From: Peronospora farinosa
Taxonomy: Eukaryota > Oomycota > Peronosporomycetes > Peronosporales > Peronosporaceae
DNA length: 64,000 bases
Reading direction: 5' to 3'
Assembly: GCA_947646735.1 (NCBI GenBank)
Contig: CANTFK010000848.1
Location: 310,001 to 374,000 of the forward strand
Of the stretch, positions 19,561 to 30,420 are shown piece after piece; the first letter of the stretch is position 1; each line of letters starts with the position of its first letter. Both the position numbers and the translations under genes were made by a program. Under the pieces are notes generated by a model, which saw only the letters and a list, made by a program, of their open reading frames with translations, was not told where the DNA came from and ran no database searches.

Positions 19561-22395
19561 TATGAGCCCAATGACAAGAGTAACGACGACAACAGCGCGG
19601 CACAGGCACCGCCGGTTACGAAAGGGCCGCGTCGGAGCCTGCTGCGGTCGTCAGTCCTTCCGCTCACGCACGGAGCGCGGACTCCGAAGCACTGGCAAAG
19701 GTATTCAAGATGCTGTCCGGGATGAATCTGAGGATACGAAGGATGCGGAGGATGAAAGCGTCACAAGCAAGGATCGACGAAGACGAGCGAATGCGCAATG
19801 CCGACGATAGCAGGCTGTTCAGCTCGGTGCTCGGTGCGCAGGAGTCGTGTGGTCCTTTGTGGAACGAGAACGTCAAGACCGGCGTGCTCGGCCAGTATAT
19901 CACTAGCACCGCTGAGCGCTACATCAACAAGCAAGTAGACTCGTGTGGTGGGTGTGTAAGGACGATGTTGTACGTGATGTAACGCATGCTCGGCACGTTC
20001 AAAGTAGACGACCACTGCTGTACAATTTATGAAGCTCTTTAGGATGAAGAAAGACAGCAATCACCTCATGGGCAGAGCATTACCTCTACCTGGTGGCTTT
20101 TATTGACGCTGCGGGAAGCGACAAGCAGCAAGTACTCGACAACATCGTTGGGTACGCGTCACCTAGGCTGTCGAAGATACTCATGACAAAGTATTAAACG
20201 CACCGCGTCGACTATCTCATGCACGCGGAGGAGCAGTTTCTTCGCCCAAGCCATCAAGATGGAAGCTCTATCGGGTCGCTCCTTCGGAAAGGAGAGGTGA
20301 TTGCACACGTGTACGAGCCCGAGTCACGCAAGGAGACGTGCACCTGCTTTATATGTGGCAAGGTGGGGCACATCAAGGCCGACTATCGCAGCAAGAAGAC
20401 TGGCGACACCAACGGCGGCCGTCGAGGCAGGAGCGCTACCAGCACGGTGCTCGACGTGGTCAGGACACTGGCAGTAACGGCTTATGCGCTACCAGGGACT
20501 ACCTGGCATTGACAATTGGTGACGCCAGCGACGACGAAGTTAACGACTGGGTCCTATACAGCGTTTCCAGACGCCACCTCGTCAATGATTCTTTACTGCT
20601 GCAGGAACCTCGGGACTGTGAACAAGGCTGCCACCTCGCTAACGGCGAGACGATCAAGCTGTCGAGGGACGACAGTGTGGTGTTGACAGTGGTAGCAAAG
20701 TGCAGGCAGGACGACGTGACACTGACGGAAGCCTACCTCGCACCAGAGCTATTTATTATGTCGAATGTCAAGCTCGAGCGAAAGGTCTTCGTTCTTGTGT
20801 ACGATGGGGCGACGCGCGTCCTGGCAAGACGCAATAATGGCAAAGTCGCAGTCGACGTGTCGATGGAGTGCAACGTACTATACGTCAGGACGGTGGCAGC
20901 GGCATGCGAGCCATAAACGCCAAGTGACGTGCTGATAACAATCTTGACACGAGAAGACCCACGGGCGAGAAGGATACCAACATGCAGAGCGGGTCGCTCC
21001 CACACTTCTATCAACGACTCGGGCATCTAGCGTACGGTACCGTCAAGAAGATGAACAAAGACCCAGCTTCCAGCATCTAGCTCACATACACCAAGCGCCC
21101 GAAGTCCACCTCGTGCGCTTCAAGCAAACAGACGGTGAATTCCATGTCGCGGAGGACAATGGCGCGAGCTCCCCATTTATCAAATTGGAGTTGTAGTCTG
21201 CTCGGACCTCAAGGGACCAACGATGCCAAAGGAACGACTTTATAACCGATATCTCGTCCGCTTCATCGACCATAAGTCGAAATACTGTCGCATCTTCCTT
21301 GCTCCGACGTAGGACAATGCAGCAAAGAAGTTCGAGAACTTCCTAGCTTTCTTGAGCGTCAGTTCACCTGATAGGTCGTATCCTCCTACTTCGTACAGAT
21401 GGTGGAGGAGAGTATGAGAACGTCGACCTTTATATGCAAGTCGACAGGCGTAGAACGGCAATCAGCGAGGCGAGGAAACATCGTCAAACGTAAAGAACAT
21501 TTACATGCATAGGACGGTCTTGAATTTGGCGCGCAACATGTCTTCGCCAGACCCCAACCAGTGTCGTTCTGGGAAGACGCGGTCAAGTATGCAACATATA
21601 TACTGAATTGCAGTTCGACAAACGCAAATCCATAGCGCGCGTCGCCGATAAAGTACTGACGAAGCACGCTATAGACCTACTCGCTATCGTCGCCATTGGC
21701 TCGAGCTGATTGATTATGCGAGGGCCAGGTGAGAACTCGCTAGCGCAACACGCGCAGGTCGGCGTCATCATCGGGCTCAGTGACGAGACGAAAGGCTACA
21801 GTGTGTTCCTCAAAAGGAGAACAAGGTCACGGCCACGCAGCACGTGCGCAATATAAAAACGCTCATCGCAGAACAGAATACTCAGCTTTGCCGCGCGCTC
21901 GAGTATGATGATCAGCCTCCCACGACAGCGACACCTGACGCAGCGATGACGACGCCTTAAGCGATACCGACGACGAAATCGGCGGCGGGAGAGGCTGCAG
22001 CACGGACGAGACGGAACAATGAAGTCAAAGCCGTGGACACGTGCAGCTCATTAGACATGCCTCTCGACGAGGTGCGCGCAGGCGTCAGGAGATCAGGAGG
22101 AGCCAGATTTGGGAGAATGCGTGGCGGCGCACGTGTACGAGCGTGACCCGAAGATTTATGGGGAAGCACTGCGCAGCTCCAAGCGAAAACGCTGTAATAA
22201 CCATGCTAGAGGAGCTCCAAGCTCTTGAGGAAAATGGCGTGTGGCGCTAATCAAAGCGACCGCCAGGTAGCAACGCACTTCATACGAAATGGGTCTCAAG
22301 ACGAAGACCGATGCACACGGCTTCCTCAAGCGGCTGAAGACTCGATTGGTGGCGTGCGGCAACGAACAAGTCTTCGGGGTCAATATTTAGACTAT
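19560..22395 (+). mobile_element. Decayed Ty1/copia element, 3' truncated
   Basis: The order fits copia: gag-like sequence (19690-20060), a zinc knuckle CFICGKVGHIKADY at about 20346 whose last Cys is Tyr, a protease/linker stretch, the GAG-pre-integrase motif LGHLAYGTVKKMN near 21020, integrase fragments (21100-21700) including PVSFWEDAVKYATYILN, a decayed linker with ATQHVRNIKTL, then the start of RT at 22200-22390 (ALEENGVWR, HTKWV-like, LVACGNEQVFGVN). The RT breaks off at about 22395 where the inverted LTR begins. Numerous stops and frameshifts make it dead. Terminal repeats were not identified. Confidence 0.75.
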
Positions 22396-22398
22396 ATG

Positions 22399-23237
22399 GG
22401 GGGCCAAAATATATCCCTTCCCGGAACAGTGAGTAACTTAGAGCAAGTTCTTTTGGACGACGAAGTCGTGCCACGTGGGGTTCAGCTCGCACTTGAGTCT
22501 AACCACACACCTTTCTTCAACAGGAAGGCCAAATATATCCCTTTTTCGGAGCAGGCGTGTGACCAGACTCTAGTTCCTTTAAAGCGCGACGAAGACTTGC
22601 CAAGTAGATCACAAGTTTAGTAGTATCTAATATAGTCCTATCCTTTTAGCTTCTTTAATCTATCCTTGTCTGAAGTTCTGAATCCTTGCGGCGACTGGTC
22701 TGATCCTGGTATTAACTGGTCCGGAGTGAATGAACGACGAGGGGTCGTGGTCGACCGACGAGGGATCCAGATCGGCCAATGAGGGACCCAGGTCTACCAA
22801 CGAGGAAGCGGGTCGACCAATGAGGGACCGAAGACTACCAGCGAGGGACCGGGTCGACCAACGAGGGATCCAGGTCTACCAACGAGAGACCGGGTCGACC
22901 AACGAGGGATCCAGGTCTACCAACGAGAGACCGGGTCGACCAATGAGGGACCATGGTCTACCAGCGAGGGACCGGATCGACCAATTAGAGACCATGGTCT
23001 ACCAATGAGGGACCCTGTTCTACCAACGAGGGGCCAGGTCGATTAATGAAGGGCCATGATCAACTCCCTTCGGTACCAGTTAACCGGTACCCTGATACTG
23101 ATTTTTCTTTTGTGGGTCCTGCGGATTGTTCTCCACCAACAGTCGCTCCCCTTTGAGGCCCCTGTCTCTCTGGTCTCCTGTCTCTGACCCACGGTCTATA
23201 CTCCGAATTCACTGGATTCTGGGACCCCCACATCACA
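22399..23237 (-). repeat. Minus-oriented truncated LTR (minisatellite-type family)
   Basis: From 22399 to about 22820 this is the near-perfect reverse complement of about 27960-28370. Both continue into a similar minisatellite and then a more diverged region ending at 23237 with CATCACA, the reverse of an LTR start TGTG. Relative to the solo LTR at 27636-28855 the U5 part is missing, and the left edge cuts into the copia RT. Only about one mismatch was seen over roughly 330 bp, so these insertions are young compared with the elements around them. Confidence 0.6.
22735..23050 (-). repeat. 20-21 bp minisatellite in LTR U3
   Basis: Alternating subunits such as CCGGGTCGACCAACGAGGGAT and CCAGGTCTACCAACGAGAGA form a higher-order period of about 41 bp over some 310 bp. 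The inverted sister array (about 27855-28040) is about 190 bp, so copy number differs although the flanking DNA is nearly identical. Confidence 0.85.
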
Positions 23238-23274
23238 GCAACAGCACTTCACCACACGGTTTCCCTACGGGGAG

Positions 23275-23565
23275 GAACAAAAAGGGGTCCAAAGACCAAG
23301 AACTTTTAGCCACCAAAAGGGGTACATAGTACCAGTGCATTGCTCTCGACACAGTCCATCGAGAACAAGAAAACGGGCCCGAGTGAAGTATATCCATTCA
23401 AGGACCACCAAGTACAAGTCTTATACAAAGACCAAGTCTTTAAGTCTTCTGCGTTAACCGGGGAGCAAGACCATCCAAGACGACGAGTACACAAGGTGAG
23501 ACCTAAGGTTGACACGACACGGTATCGGGGTACCCTCTCCGTAAGTCGGCAGTCCGGCTCTGTGT
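23275..23565 (+). repeat. LTR U5-like fragment
   Basis: Contains the U5-type signature of this LTR group in plus orientation: GAGTACACAAGGTGAG, then GGGGTACCCTCTCCGTAAGTCGG and a CCGG pair, parallel to 1390-1465 and 28735-28805. It lies directly after an oppositely oriented LTR fragment, so it belongs to a separate or inverted copy. The region from 23566 to 23722 shows nothing else. Confidence 0.55.
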
Positions 23566-23722
23566 GTTTTTTGGATATCCTACGTTGTTTGATAATCCAC
23601 CCCATAACCCTTCTGATCGCTTTACCACAGCCGTCCCTTGCACTGATTGCCGGTATGCAGTGCTGATTATCCGTGCATCCCGTAATTTGACTCACCTTAT
23701 ATGCCACGCTCGTGATTATAAT

Positions 23723-25860
23723 GTCGACGTCTCATCAGAACGTCACGTCAACCTCGATCTCTTCTAATACGATCGTTGCTATCGATGATCATGTAATCTA
23801 GTCCAGCAATTCAAATTTAGGATCTTCAAATCTTCCATTTATAACCCCAGAGCAATCGGAAATTCCCAATTGTGGTAGTCGATCCGTCGAAACCTCAAGA
23901 CCTTCCGCATATTTTTTGAACAGTCAAGCCACGACTCTTCCCGCAGTATTTCAGGCTCCTTTTAAAGCCTTAATCGACAGTCTCTACGATTGTTCGAAAA
24001 GCGCATGGCCCTTATGTGCTGCACAATTATAACTTATTTTTTTTCAAAGCAATGTGTCTTTTAAACAGCTTGGTGCGAGCGCTTGGAGGAAGAGATCAAA
24101 CTAACCGAAATTAGCAAAACCTTTCGTAGAATATGCAAATCAAAAATACACTTTCCTGCGGCTCGAATTAAAAGACTTCCAAATATTGTCGGATGTAATT
24201 GGGAAGCGTGGAGAATTACTAACAAGAGATTATGGACTTACTTTCTTTTTTGCTTCAGACGACTGCAACTAGGCATAAAGACCAAAAAATATTAATTACG
24301 GCTATCCGCCATTGAGAGTGAACTAACTGATGTGATCGCTTCCATGGAGGCTGCCGAAGATCGAGCGTCCCAAGCTATTGCCTACGCAAATATAAAAAGA
24401 AACGCCACTCGAAGACATACAAAAAATTGCAAAAATCGCGACGCGCATGTAAACTGGTTCAGACCGAGTGTTACCAGCTCGCGCAGGCGTTGGATGATCG
24501 ATAAAACGAAGGGGTCAGGCCATCCTTGCTCGGTATCTTCTCTTCACCCGTTTGACCAATTTGGTTTTGGGCGTTGGATTGACGCTTTTATTCATGTTTC
24601 CTGTCGCTTCCGCTGGAACATCTCTTTCTGGAATCAATCGTCAAATGGAGATCTCTGACACAAGTGAGACACCTACCAAACGCGTTCGTCAGGCAACGGC
24701 TCCTCCAGTCATCTCAATTTTCCGATCACCTGACCATCCGAGTTTGCCATGACTGGTCCGTTATGGCGTTTTTCTCCCCCCCCCTCAATCGAAAGATCAA
24801 GATGAGGTGGAACGGATTGATAAATCCTTTGACAAGACGGAAGACTTTTCGCTGGATGCGTTATCTTCTTCCCGGTCCGTAGCACGTCGTCACATGGCAA
24901 CTTCATCACCTCGATCGCCGATCGAGGCCGACACGCCTAGTACACTCTCATCGCCTTTTCGGGCGTCAAATGTCGTTTTGTTTGGCGAGACTTCGAGTAA
25001 ATCAACTGGCCCGCTCAGCATAAAAGGCCGAGCCTCGAAATTATTGCAATCAGCTGTTATTTAAAAATGAATTATTGGCTCTTCCCCCCACTGTACCCAA
25101 GAGCAATGGATCCCTGAATATCGGGATCAAGACTCTCGATTTCCGCAAAACGTTCTCCATGGTCCGCCCGTCGGATCAGCTTGACTAGCATTTCGGAGCT
25201 AGCTGTCTATATCTTCAGCCGTCATTTTTTCGAAACTGCCATGATTCATATATCTTGTGTCAAGTAAATTGCTCCTTCGTTCTGCTTCCGCTTTGTCGGC
25301 CCAACTGATAACGTCATCCCAGATTATTAAATTATATGATCGGCGATCTTAAAAAATTCATGAGCGCCAGATCGATCCGATATCTTTTCAGCGTAGTGTG
25401 GTAGATTTCAAACTTTGCTCGCTCAGTATTTTGATTTCGAAAGCCGTCTTTTCCAGGCCCTCTAAAAGACTTCTCATATTCTGCCGATCTTCGTTGTTCA
25501 GCGTCGATCCGATACGGCTTTAGCGATATGTGTCAAAGAGCGGAAACAACGACGGTCACGATCTGGCTACAAGTTGAAGAATGTTCTACAAGTGATCCCA
25601 TAAGGTATGGCAGATGAACGTTGCGATCTGAATACATTTTTGTATCGAATATTCCTCCACTTACCTCGCACAAACGATATCAAAACGTGGTATTCCGGTT
25701 TATCTGCAGAAAGGAACAGCGTACTTAATCTGTTACTGCATTGTCCATGTGTAACACTATAGAGCCTTGGAAAAACCATTTCCGTTCATCAATCTCGAAT
25801 TACCCCGGATCATCGATTCCTCGACTAGTCACAAAAAATATGTAAATTCCGAGTAGTTCT
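23723..25860 (+). pseudogene. Antisense accessory ORF of element B (decayed)
   Basis: Element B lies on the minus strand, so this plus-strand frame is antisense to its pol, as in element A. It starts at ATG 23723. Similarity to A's antisense product is scattered along the whole length: an N-terminal ...SLYD segment, a Ser/Arg-rich middle, WIPEYRDQDSRF (about 25110) against WIPGYRERKPRS, and near the end GMADERCDLNTFLYRIFLHL (about 25606) against GMVEGHCDLDILLDPYFLHF, followed by TWYSGLSAERN against RPWYPGLECEKKN. More than ten stops and frameshifts inactivate it. The shared order and orientation in two diverged copies is the main evidence that this ORF is an ancestral part of the element. Confidence 0.65.
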
Positions 25861-26169
25861 TTTGGTTGTCATCTTATAACACGGATCTTTCATATAAGAT
25901 CATCTTTGCTCCCCTGTATCGTCTTCAAATTCTCCTATTTATTTTTCTTCCGATCCTTCGATTGAGATTTGATTTGTCGATATCGATTTGTCGATTGGAT
26001 CTCGTCCGTCGATCCGGGATTATCGATATAGGTTTGACTGGTCGATCCGGAATCGCCGATCCTGCTCTGATCTATCAATCCAAAATCGTCGATATATATA
26101 CTCAAATACCAGTACCCATTTTCACCTTCATGTGTAACTTTCTTAGACATTCTCACTACTCCTCTAACG
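25861..26169. other. Spacer with GATC-rich repeats, element B
   Basis: Lies between the convergent ends of the antisense frame and integrase. It carries TCGATC-type direct repeats at 25975-26095 (for example GTCGATCCGG units) resembling the LTR U3 repeats of element B. No gene is supported. Confidence 0.4.
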
Positions 26170-27605
26170 GCTGATCGCCATCACTCACGATACCCTTCCT
26201 CGTGGGACTGCATCACCTCAAACCAATTTTCGCTAACTCGTTTGCGCTCAAATTCTTCCATTAACGCGTCGCAATTCAGATCGTCCTCGTTCACCTATGA
26301 TGGATCCCTGTAACCTCTCGAGTGTACAAAAAACTGACGATGTACTCGATCGTCACGCGTTTTTCGTCTTGATCTTACATCAATAATTCTTTTCACCTCG
26401 AACTCGCCTTGCTCTAAAAATTTCTCTTAGCTGTACTTCAGCAATTATGGTTCATCGGAATCTACAAGACTAATATTATCCACGTTATATGGCATCGCAG
26501 GACCGTCCAGGAACTCTATGAAAACTTTAACTTAGAAATTTGAACCACCGAAAAAGTTGGTATGGTGTGCCTGCAATTTTTTCAACCGCACAACATGATC
26601 ACCACATTTATCAGCCACACGAAAAATTACGTGCCACATATGGGCTAATTTTTGAGCGATCCGACCATGGCACGTTCTCAAAACAAAGCCATACGTGCGA
26701 TCCACAATTTATTTCCAGAAGATCGTGATATTGCATTATGTTGATCGATCTTGTATCGCGATGTTAAGTAGGTCATTCGCCATCGCTTTTGCACGTTGAT
26801 TTTGGCGTTGTATGCCATACCGCCATCGTAGTGGATTTCGATCGCTCAATTTCGTACTCCCTAATGGAAGAATTGCCTCCAATGTTGGTCTAAGGTCCCA
26901 ACCATGATTCAAATAAAACGGTGTATCTCCTCGTACACGATCTTGTGCTGTGTTAATAGCAAAAGTTAATCGTTCCGCGTACTCATCCTAGTGTTTCTAT
27001 TTTTCATCCGTGACACACATCTTGATCGCTTGTGTACCATACGTTATGCCGTGTCATTTGCTTGCGGCCTATAAGCCATAGTAGCCCGCTACTTTTTCCC
27101 TGCTATCAGATTAAACGCTTGAAGAAAGTTGGACATAAATACTGTCTCTCATGACGTGTTGTCTCGCTTGCACCAAATTGCCGGTACACACTCTCCTCAT
27201 AATTTTCTTTAATCGTCTGTGCAGTTCGAGACGAATTTGCTATTGCGATCACATAGCCGAAAAACAGGTCAACCCATAATAGCAACTCGGTGTTCACTTT
27301 AAACGATCGCGGCATTGACGGAATGTGATCCTTAGCTAGAATTTGAAATGGGTAAGCTGCCTGTAAGTTATTTGACGATCCGCCACGCTCATATGTACGT
27401 CCTTTGTTTGTTTCACAATCCACGCATTCGCCAACATATCGTTACACACTCCGATACAATCCTCGCCAATGTAGATTAGTCCTGATGCGTTAATAGGGTC
27501 AGCCTACTCCTTGGTGACAATCTCCTAAACTCGTATGATAGTGATGTAAAAATCCTGCTGCAATAACTCTCAAATCACCAAACAAACTAGCTTATTGCGC
27601 TTTTC
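26170..27605 (-). pseudogene. Integrase and chromodomain of element B
   Basis: Minus-strand frames give GFLHHYHTSLGDCHQG near 27550, then an open stretch 27423-27106 with VDCETNKGR, YPFQILAKDHIPSMPRSFK and WVDLFFGYVIAIANSSRTAQT, closely parallel to element A. The core then decays. The chromodomain tail is readable at 26340-26190 (YRDPS.VNEDDLNCDALMEE) and ends in NWFEVMQSHEEG, matching RFEVMQSHEEE of element A. Stops and frameshifts are frequent. Confidence 0.7.
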
Positions 27606-27635
27606 CGACTTTGTAGTGAAGTGCTTTCCTAAATT

Positions 27636-28855
27636 GTGAAGAACCCAGGGGACAGTTGGATTGAAGGGACAAGGGGCCGTGGACCAGGGAGAAGGGACCA
27701 CGCGCCAGAGAGAGGAGGCACCGGAGAGAAAGGGAACCTCGGAGTGATGCGACCGTTGGCCGAATATATGAAAGACAAAAAAAGGAAAGGTCATTACCAG
27801 GAAACCGTTTAACCGGTACCGAAGGAAGTCGGCCACGGCCCCCTTTGGAAGGCCCGGTCCCTCATCAGTGTATTCGGTCCCTCATTGGTCGACACGGTCC
27901 CTTATCGGTCGACCTGGGTCTCTCATGGGTCGACCCGGTCCATCATCGGTAGTCCTGGGTCCCTCATTGGTCGACCCGCTTCCTCGTTGGTAGACCTGGG
28001 TCCCTCATTGGCCGATCTGGATCCTTGCCCTCGTCGTTCATTCACTCCGGACCAGTTAATACCAGGATCAGACCAGTCGCCGCAAGGATTCAGAACTTCA
28101 GACAAGGATAGATTAAAGAAGCTAAAAGGATAGGACTATATTAGATACTACTAAACTTGTGATCTACTTGGCAAGTCTTCGTCGCGCTTTAAAGGAACTA
28201 GAGTCTGGTCACACGCCTGTTCCGAAAAAGGGATATATTTGGCCTTCCTGTTGAAGAAAGGTGTGTGGTTAGACTCAAGTGCGAGCTGAACCCCACGTGG
28301 CACGACTTCGTCGTCCAAAAGAACTTGCTCTAAGTTACTCACTGTTCCGGGAAGGGATATATTTTGGCCCCCCAGTTGAAGACAGTTGTGTAGCGAAGTT
28401 CAAGTGCGAATAGAGCTCCAGGATATATTTGGCCTGTGAGCTCGTTCGAGTAGCAACACCCCCCAAGACCCGCTATCGGAAGCGGCCTCTCTTACCTCAC
28501 GATCCAGGAGCAAAGTAAAGGTCAGGTGGTTGATACCCCTGAAACAAGAAGGAAAAGACCAGGGACGACAAGCTCCCTGAAAAATTTTGGCTATAAGTCC
28601 ACTCTCGACAAGGTCGATCGAGTGGCCACCTACCGTGAAGCATATCCACTAGAGGCTCCCCAGGTATACCTCCCTCAAGTCAGACGTCTACATCTTCACC
28701 AAGTCCTCCGAAGAGTGCAACCCGCCAGCCGACGGGTACACAAGGTGAGAGAAGGTCCATACGCGGCATCAGGGTACCCCCTCCGACAGTCGGCATTCCG
28801 GCACAGTGAGTGGTTTGAGGTCTCATCATACAATTTTGAGAGCCCACTCCACCAC
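27636..28855 (+). repeat. Solo LTR inserted in element B, with target duplication
   Basis: A plus-oriented LTR of about 1.2 kb starts (T)GTGAAGAACCC and ends CCACTCCACCAC(A). AAATT occurs at both edges (27631-27635 and 28856-28860), consistent with a 5-bp target site duplication; a TGTG...CACA reading would shift the edges by one base. Outside it, element B's RNase H-integrase linker continues on both sides. The U5 end matches the LTR of element A (CGACGGGTACACAAGGTGAG, GGGTACCCCCTCCG), so it is a related family, but its U3 contains a minisatellite and roughly 120-bp internal repeats marked by GATATATTTGGCC. Confidence 0.75.
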
Positions 28856-28860
28856 AAATT

Positions 28861-29165
28861 CGCAGTTGATCGTAGGCAAAACTAATAATCCACTTTGATT
28901 TACTTCATAGTCAGGCGCGAGCCGGGCGCAAACTTTAGCTTCTTTGGCTTTTAGCTTGTCGACGTCCCCGATCAAACTTGTCTCCAATTGAATATCCACA
29001 TGTCTTTATTTTGCGCTTGCATTATGCGATCGATTCTCACTTGTTGAACAATTATTTTCTTGTAAAACTTCAGGTTGACAATATCTTCTCGTAGCAGATC
29101 GAGTGAGTGCAGCCATTCTCACTACTCGATCGACCTGATTCGGCAGGCAACAACTCATCTTCTTT
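28861..29165 (-). pseudogene. RNase H-integrase linker of element B
   Basis: The minus strand reads VVRMAALTRSATRRYCQPEV and later GDVDKLKAKEAKVCARLAPD with YEVNQSGLL, which parallel element A's VVKVAAITRSTRRRRQPPEI, EEAKSCAKIASN and YEVDESDLL. It is bounded on each side by an LTR insertion. Confidence 0.65.
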
Positions 29166-29167
29166 TG

Positions 29168-29835
29168 TAACAGGGCATCTAGTTACACGTAAACATTAAT
29201 TAATATACTTAATGTTTGGTCTAAAAGTATCCATGATTACTTTTGACCTGTCACTTGGGTGCGGTACACAAATGTGATCCACCCTCGTGAATGTGATATC
29301 CATTGATGGATTCACATAAGAAGGTATGACGCTAGTTGAAGCTAGGCATCGCGACGTCCCAGAAGGACGTCATTAGCAAACTTAAATCTATATCTAAGTT
29401 CATGCGACAGGATACGCTTCTAAAGAGTCGCGTATCCGATCTATATATATATAGCCAATCAGTAGTTAAACATATATTTAGTTATAATTAATTAAATATA
29501 TCTCATTCTTGAATTTACTTAAACATACGCACCACGCACGAGAAGTTAAAAAGCTTCTGCGTGACGTCGGTGTTTTCGTGTTAAGAAGTTCGTTGCACTC
29601 TCGCTTAAGCGAGAGGCAACTGGTGGTACGACTGCTTAAGCAGTCGACCAACCTCCTAACCACCCTCGCACGCGAAGGTAAGACGGTCTAACCGCTTCCT
29701 CGCTTGTGCATAAGGTGTGTGATCGTAGTACGAGACAACTTCGTAGAAGTGCCCGTCTACATCTTTCGCAAATCGACCGGCAATTTGATTCTAATCTCGC
29801 TCTATATGGAGGAAAGCATGGCTTGAACACGGTCG
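29168..29835 (+). repeat. LTR-like insertion in the RNase H of element B
   Basis: It begins TGTAACAGGGCATCTAGTTACACG, like the LTR at 38653. It is AT-rich, with several short hairpins such as CGCTTAAGCG and CTGCTTAAGCAG. It separates two parts of element B's second RNase H, and about 55 codons of host sequence are missing at the junction. The right edge near 29835 is approximate and no target duplication was found. Confidence 0.5.
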
Positions 29836-30420
29836 TAATTTTTAATAGCCTTATGCCGTAACATTTTCATCCCTAGTGCTTTGCTGCCAATCTCGACACG
29901 CATTTGTTTAATCACTCAATTGGAATTACCGCAAATAATTTCGGGCCCCCTGATCTGATTGGCAAGCAAATCGAAGCTGCCCTCGATATTTTCCTTCGTT
30001 CACGTCAGATCGGTGGCAAACTCCGATGCAGTAGCGACGACAGTCCATCCTAGTACTTTTAAATGATCGCGCTATATGCTCCACCGTTTCTTTTCAACCT
30101 AGCAGATTCGTGGATATTTGCTACTAGGAGCTCCTCACCCATTTCAACCGTAGGTGGTCGCATGCTTATCGTCTTTCGTAGCTGCTTTCGTGTAGCTATC
30201 GATGATCACTTCATCTACTTCTGACCGGGGCATTACACTCGCAGCCAATTCTCCGAGTATCTCGTCTTCACCCTTCTCACACCGGTGTATTTTTTTAGAA
30301 ATTAATTTGAAAATAACGCAGTTCATCATCCTAATCTCCCGTTGAGGCGTCGTTTGCTTGCATAATCCATTTACCAAGCGCGTGATAGTTCCTCTATCCA
30401 CGAGATTCTTCCAAAGCCAA
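29836..30420 (-). pseudogene. RNase H fragments of element B
   Basis: The minus strand reads EIICGNSN.VIKQMR and ALGMKMLRHKAIKN, equivalent to IICGDSNLVIRQM and LRHKAMEK of element A's second RNase H. Upstream, 30401-30144 reads CEKGEDEILGELAASVMPRS, the end of the first RNase H. RT should precede it but is absent. Confidence 0.65.

Noticed and set aside
22429..22620. 63-codon ORF repeated identically at 28151-28342
   Set aside because: Both copies lie in the nearly identical LTR arms, so identity reflects recent duplication and not protein conservation.
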